From contig CACZSJ010000098.1 of NCBI GenBank assembly GCA_902783825.1, forward strand, positions 1 to 7,221: 7,221 nt of DNA, given 5' to 3'. Shown one piece after another: positions 4,328 to 7,221 of this stretch (positions within the stretch are counted from its first letter, which is position 1; each line of letters starts with the position of its first letter). Origin of the DNA: Oscillospiraceae bacterium. GTDB lineage: Bacteria > Bacillota > Clostridia > Oscillospirales > Oscillospiraceae. Position numbers and translations under genes: made by a program. Under the pieces are notes generated by a model that saw nothing but the letters and a program-made list of their open reading frames with translations, was not told the origin of the DNA and ran no database searches.

Positions 4328-6643
4328 ATGGACGAGATTCGTGATATCCCGGCGGAGCAGGCAAACGAGCAGACGGCGGAAGAACTGGTATTCGTTTCGC
4401 CGGAGCTTTTGCAGGCCGCCCAGCGTAAGCAGCAGCGGCGACAGGAACAGCTTTCCGCCCTGCGCGAGGCCGCGGAGAGCGGAGACGCCGCCGCCCTACT
4501 GGAGCTGGGGCAGTACTATCTCTCCGGAAACGAGGGGCAGCCTCGGGATCCGGAGCAGGCCTTCCACTGCTTCAGCCAGCTCCCCCCGGATAATCCGGCG
4601 GGGCGCTATTACCTTTCCTGCTGCTACAGCCAGGGCCTGGGCGTCCCTCCCGATCCCCCGCTGGCGCTGGAGCTGTTGCAGGAGTCGGCCGAGGCCGGGT
4701 ATCCCCCCGCCCTGTGCGTCCTGGGTCAGTGCTTTGAAAACGGCGGCATGGGGCTGGAACGGGATCCGGCGCGTGCCGCCCAGCTGTATCGGGAAGCTGC
4801 GGATCAGAACTTCCCTATGGCTCTGTGCCATCTGGCCACGCTGTACTATCACGGTCTCGGTGTGCAACAGGATCGGGAGCAGGCTGCGGCGCTCTACGCC
4901 CAGGCTGCGCAGCAGCGCTTCCCCCGGGCCCAATTTCTGCTGGGCACCTGCTACGAGGCCGGAGCGGGTGTGCCCCGGGATCTGAACAAAGCCCGGGCCC
5001 TCTACCAGGAAGCGGCAGAACAGCATTATCCCGACGCCATCTGCGCCCTGGGCGTTCTGTATTACCACGGCCTGGGCGTAGAACAGGATCAGGAGAAGGC
5101 CTTTGCGCAGTTTGTCAGCGCGGCGGAGCGGGGTCTTCCCCGGGCCCAGTACTTTGCCGGCCGCTGCCTGGAATACGGCGAGGGGGTTGAGGAAGACCCG
5201 GCGGCAGCGCTGGACTACTATGAGCGAGCCGCCCAAGCGGGAGACGACCGGGCCATGTTTCAGGCCGGTCTCTGCTATCTCTTCGGCAGCGGCACGGAAA
5301 TCGACGATGCAAAGGCGTTTGCTTATCTTCAGCAGAGTGCCCGGCAGGGCAATCCGCGGGCCATGGCCCATCTGGGGGTCTTGTATGAATCCGGCCGGGG
5401 CGTGGAGGAGGATCTGGAACAGGCCATCGCTCTCTATCTTCAGGCTGCCGCCCAGGGCGGCGCGGAGGGGATGTGCAACCTGGGCGTACTCCATCGCAGC
5501 GGCACCGGAGTGGAGCAGGACGACGAAAGGGCAACGGAGCTTTTCCGCCAAGCGGCGGAGCAGGGACTTCCACGGGCCCAGTTCTTCCTGGGCATGCAAT
5601 ACGAAGACGGCAGGGGCATGGAAAAGGATCGGGAGCGGGCGGCTCAGCTTTACCGCGCCGCCGCGGATCAGGGCTATGCCCCGGCCCAGGCACACCTGGG
5701 CATGTGCTACGAAGAGGGCATAGGCGTGGAGCGGGATCTAAGCCGCGCCCGGTCCCTCTATGAGCTTGCCCAGCAGCAGGGCAACGTGGACGCCGCCTAC
5801 CGTCTGGCGCTCCTTTGTGAGGCCGGGCAAGACGCCCCGGCAGACCCGGAGCGGGCAGCCCAGCTTTACGCCAAAGCAGCCCAGGCGGGGCATGTGCCCG
5901 CTCAGTGCCACTATGCCTACTGCTTGCAGCACGGCACAGGCATCCCGGCAGACGCGGCTGCCGCTCATATCTGGTACGAGCGGGCCGCCCAGCAGGGCAG
6001 CGCCTACGCCTGCAACTGTCTCGGCGTGATGCACCAGCAGGGCGAAGGCTGCTCCAAGGATGTGCAACAGGCCATTGACTGGTACACCCAGGGCGTGGAG
6101 CACGGCTCCCGCCTGGCGGCGTACAACCTGGGCCTGCTGTATGAAAACGGCCATCAGGTCAAGCGAAATCCTCAAACCGCCGCTCTCTGGTATCGCAAAG
6201 CCTTAGAGCTGGGCCATCCGGGAGCTGAGAAGGCCCTGAACCGAGTCACCCGGCAAAACAGCGTCACCCATTGGCTGCTGCGGGTGCTGAGCTGGTGCTG
6301 CGGGCTGAGCTTTTTCGCCATGGGCAGCGGCCTTGTCACCCAGCCCTTCGCTTTCTGGCCGAAGCGGCTGTTCATGGTTCTGCTCAGCGGCATTCTTACG
6401 GTAGTTTTGATCTATCTGCGGCGTTTCTATCCTCTGCCCCGCAAGGAGCGGAGCGCGAAGCGCAAACGGGCGGCGCGGATTTTGCACGGGCTGGCGGGCG
6501 CCGTCGCAGCCTTCTTCTTTGTCGTGGGCCTTTCCTCCGTGCTCAAGTTTGGCGATCCGGAGCCCATCGAGCTTTGGCTGATGGCCTGGCTGGCCGGCGG
6601 GGCAGCCCTGGCCTTCTATCGCGCCTTTCGCAAAGACCCATAG
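4328..6643 (+). CDS. Sel1-like repeat protein with C-terminal four-helix membrane domain
   Basis: Sel1 repeats are helix-turn-helix units of the TPR superfamily that form a curved solenoid for protein binding; the partner is unknown. The product has 771 residues. A charged, Gln/Glu-rich N-terminus (1-48) leads into 16 tandem Sel1 repeats (about 49-625), most exactly 36 residues long with the pattern A..G.p.A...LG..Y..G.GV..D...A..ly..A, then a capping half repeat (626-643). Residues 644-771 hold four predicted membrane helices (about 650-668, 681-698, 720-739 and 747-764). The loop between helices 2 and 3 is strongly basic (RRFYPLPRKERSAKRKRAAR). There is no signal peptide, and the positive-inside rule puts both ends and the solenoid in the cytoplasm. 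ATG 4328 follows AAGGAG by 7 nt; the out-of-frame ATG at 4323 is too close to it. The gene is monocistronic. I do not recognise a named family for this architecture. Confidence 0.85.
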   Translation: MDEIRDIPAEQANEQTAEELVFVSPELLQAAQRKQQRRQEQLSALREAAESGDAAALLELGQYYLSGNEGQPRDPEQAFHCFSQLPPDNPAGRYYLSCCYSQGLGVPPDPPLALELLQESAEAGYPPALCVLGQCFENGGMGLERDPARAAQLYREAADQNFPMALCHLATLYYHGLGVQQDREQAAALYAQAAQQRFPRAQFLLGTCYEAGAGVPRDLNKARALYQEAAEQHYPDAICALGVLYYHGLGVEQDQEKAFAQFVSAAERGLPRAQYFAGRCLEYGEGVEEDPAAALDYYERAAQAGDDRAMFQAGLCYLFGSGTEIDDAKAFAYLQQSARQGNPRAMAHLGVLYESGRGVEEDLEQAIALYLQAAAQGGAEGMCNLGVLHRSGTGVEQDDERATELFRQAAEQGLPRAQFFLGMQYEDGRGMEKDRERAAQLYRAAADQGYAPAQAHLGMCYEEGIGVERDLSRARSLYELAQQQGNVDAAYRLALLCEAGQDAPADPERAAQLYAKAAQAGHVPAQCHYAYCLQHGTGIPADAAAAHIWYERAAQQGSAYACNCLGVMHQQGEGCSKDVQQAIDWYTQGVEHGSRLAAYNLGLLYENGHQVKRNPQTAALWYRKALELGHPGAEKALNRVTRQNSVTHWLLRVLSWCCGLSFFAMGSGLVTQPFAFWPKRLFMVLLSGILTVVLIYLRRFYPLPRKERSAKRKRAARILHGLAGAVAAFFFVVGLSSVLKFGDPEPIELWLMAWLAGGAALAFYRAFRKDP
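4472..6256 (+). repeat. Tandem Sel1 repeat array (coding, 108-bp period)
   Basis: Sixteen units plus a half unit encode the solenoid, with a period of 108 bp (36 codons) from the fourth unit on; the third has 37 residues. The units are diverged, but several share near-identical stretches such as AEQGLPRAQ(F/Y)F in units 7 and 11. These could support recombination and copy-number change. Confidence 0.8.
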
Positions 6644-6648
6644 CTGAA

Positions 6649-6694
6649 CATAGCAAAAGAGGAGCCCCTCCACCGGGGCTCCTCTTTTGCTATG
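6649..6694. terminator. Bidirectional terminator between the Sel1 gene and ftsH
   Basis: A perfect 20-bp inverted repeat (6649-6668 with 6675-6694) has a 6-nt loop. The stem is GC-rich near the loop (GAGGAGCCCC) and has A/T tracts at its base (AAAAG and CTTTT). Truncated at the GC-rich part it gives a normal terminator with a U-rich tail in either direction, which fits its place between convergent genes. Confidence 0.85.
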
Positions 6695-6714
6695 CTTGGT
6701 TCTATGCTTTCGCT

Positions 6715-7221
6715 TTAATCTTCACTTTTCTGCTGCGGCTCTTCCTCCGGGGCGGCCTCTTCCTGCGCCGGGGCGCTCTCCGTGGCCTTTTCGGGCACAG
6801 GCTCCCCTTCCGCAGGGGCGGCCTCTGCCGTCGCCTCCTCGCCGCCGTTCATGGAAATCTTGCGGGCAGGCCGCTCGATGGTTTCATCGGCGCGCGCCTG
6901 CTTGGCCATCTTCACGTCTTCCGGCGGGAAGCTGCCATTTTCAAAGAAGTAGTTGAAGACCTCCGCCTCCATGGTCTCGTGCGCCAGCAGATATTCCGCG
7001 ATGGCCTTCAGCTGATCCCCATGCTCGGTCAGGATCCGCTCGCACTCCGCCGAGGCCCGGTCGAAGATGGCCTTGACTTCCTCGTCGATGGCCGCCGCCG
7101 TTTCCTCGGAGTAGCTCTTGGTCTGGCCGAAGTCCCGGCCGATGAAGATGCTGTGGCCAGAGCTGTCGTAGGAGATGGGGCCGAGACGCTCGCTCATGCC
7201 GTACTTGGTGACCATATCCCG
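6715..7221 (-). CDS. ftsH: ATP-dependent zinc metalloprotease FtsH, C-terminal part (5' end outside window)
   Basis: FtsH is a membrane-anchored hexameric AAA+ protease that degrades damaged membrane proteins and some regulators. The window holds its last 168 codons, and the frame is open to the right edge (Arg-Asp before the first visible Met), so the gene starts outside. The visible part is the end of the M41 peptidase domain. MVTKYGMSERLGPISY is the characteristic post-zinc-site motif, followed by FIGRDF, then YSEETAAAIDEEV and a helix ending near EYLLAHETMEAEV. The AAA+ motifs and HEXXH zinc site lie upstream. From about 55 residues before the end, the protein turns into a low-complexity acidic tail rich in Ala, Glu and Pro, a variable and probably disordered extension. 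Identity is confident. Confidence 0.93.
   Translation of the reverse strand, partial: RDMVTKYGMSERLGPISYDSSGHSIFIGRDFGQTKSYSEETAAAIDEEVKAIFDRASAECERILTEHGDQLKAIAEYLLAHETMEAEVFNYFFENGSFPPEDVKMAKQARADETIERPARKISMNGGEEATAEAAPAEGEPVPEKATESAPAQEEAAPEEEPQQKSED

Noticed and set aside
4068..4364. 98-codon minus-strand frame upstream of the GNAT gene
   Set aside because: It runs across the Sel1 promoter and the repeat, has no ribosome binding site, and its composition is not protein-like.
4496..5695. 399-codon open frame on the minus strand opposite the Sel1 array
   Set aside because: It mirrors the 108-bp coding repeat and the high GC content of the real gene; its product is a repetitive artefact with no known domain.

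Overview
The window comes from a GC-rich, endospore-forming Firmicute, most likely a Clostridia member of the Oscillospiraceae/Ruminococcaceae type. The evidence is a spore-germination gene (ypeB) beside ordinary low-GC-phylum housekeeping genes, strong AAGGAG-type ribosome binding sites and consensus vegetative promoters. The placement is an inference from gene content, not from a phylogenetic search.

Layout, left to right. (1) The 3' end of gltX (glutamyl-tRNA synthetase, +). (2) ypeB (+), a membrane-anchored spore germination protein. It has no sleB beside it, and its Shine-Dalgarno sequence lies inside the 3' arm of the gltX terminator hairpin. (3) A 20-bp stem-loop between ypeB and the convergent ychF-like ATPase gene (-). 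(4) ychF, with an extended -10 consensus promoter. (5) A visibly AT-richer GNAT acetyltransferase gene (-), probably acquired horizontally. It has its own terminator and a leader of roughly 135 nt that looks like a translational attenuator. (6) A long Sel1-repeat membrane protein gene (+) with its own promoter. (7) A bidirectional terminator, then the 3' end of ftsH (-), which runs off the right edge.

The most striking non-coding feature is a direct repeat of about 107 bp, 88% identical by hand alignment, at 3047-3153 and 4083-4189. Each copy carries the same minus-strand promoter (TTGAGA, 17 bp, TATACT). One copy serves ychF and the other the GNAT gene, so the acetyltransferase unit sits between two copies of one promoter cassette.

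The genes do not form one pathway. Translation (gltX), protein quality control (ftsH) and the YchF ATPase are core functions, ypeB belongs to spore germination, and the GNAT and Sel1 genes are accessory with unknown substrates or partners. Nearly every gene is a separate transcription unit, bounded by its own hairpin or promoter. I found no CRISPR array, transposase, tRNA or rRNA.
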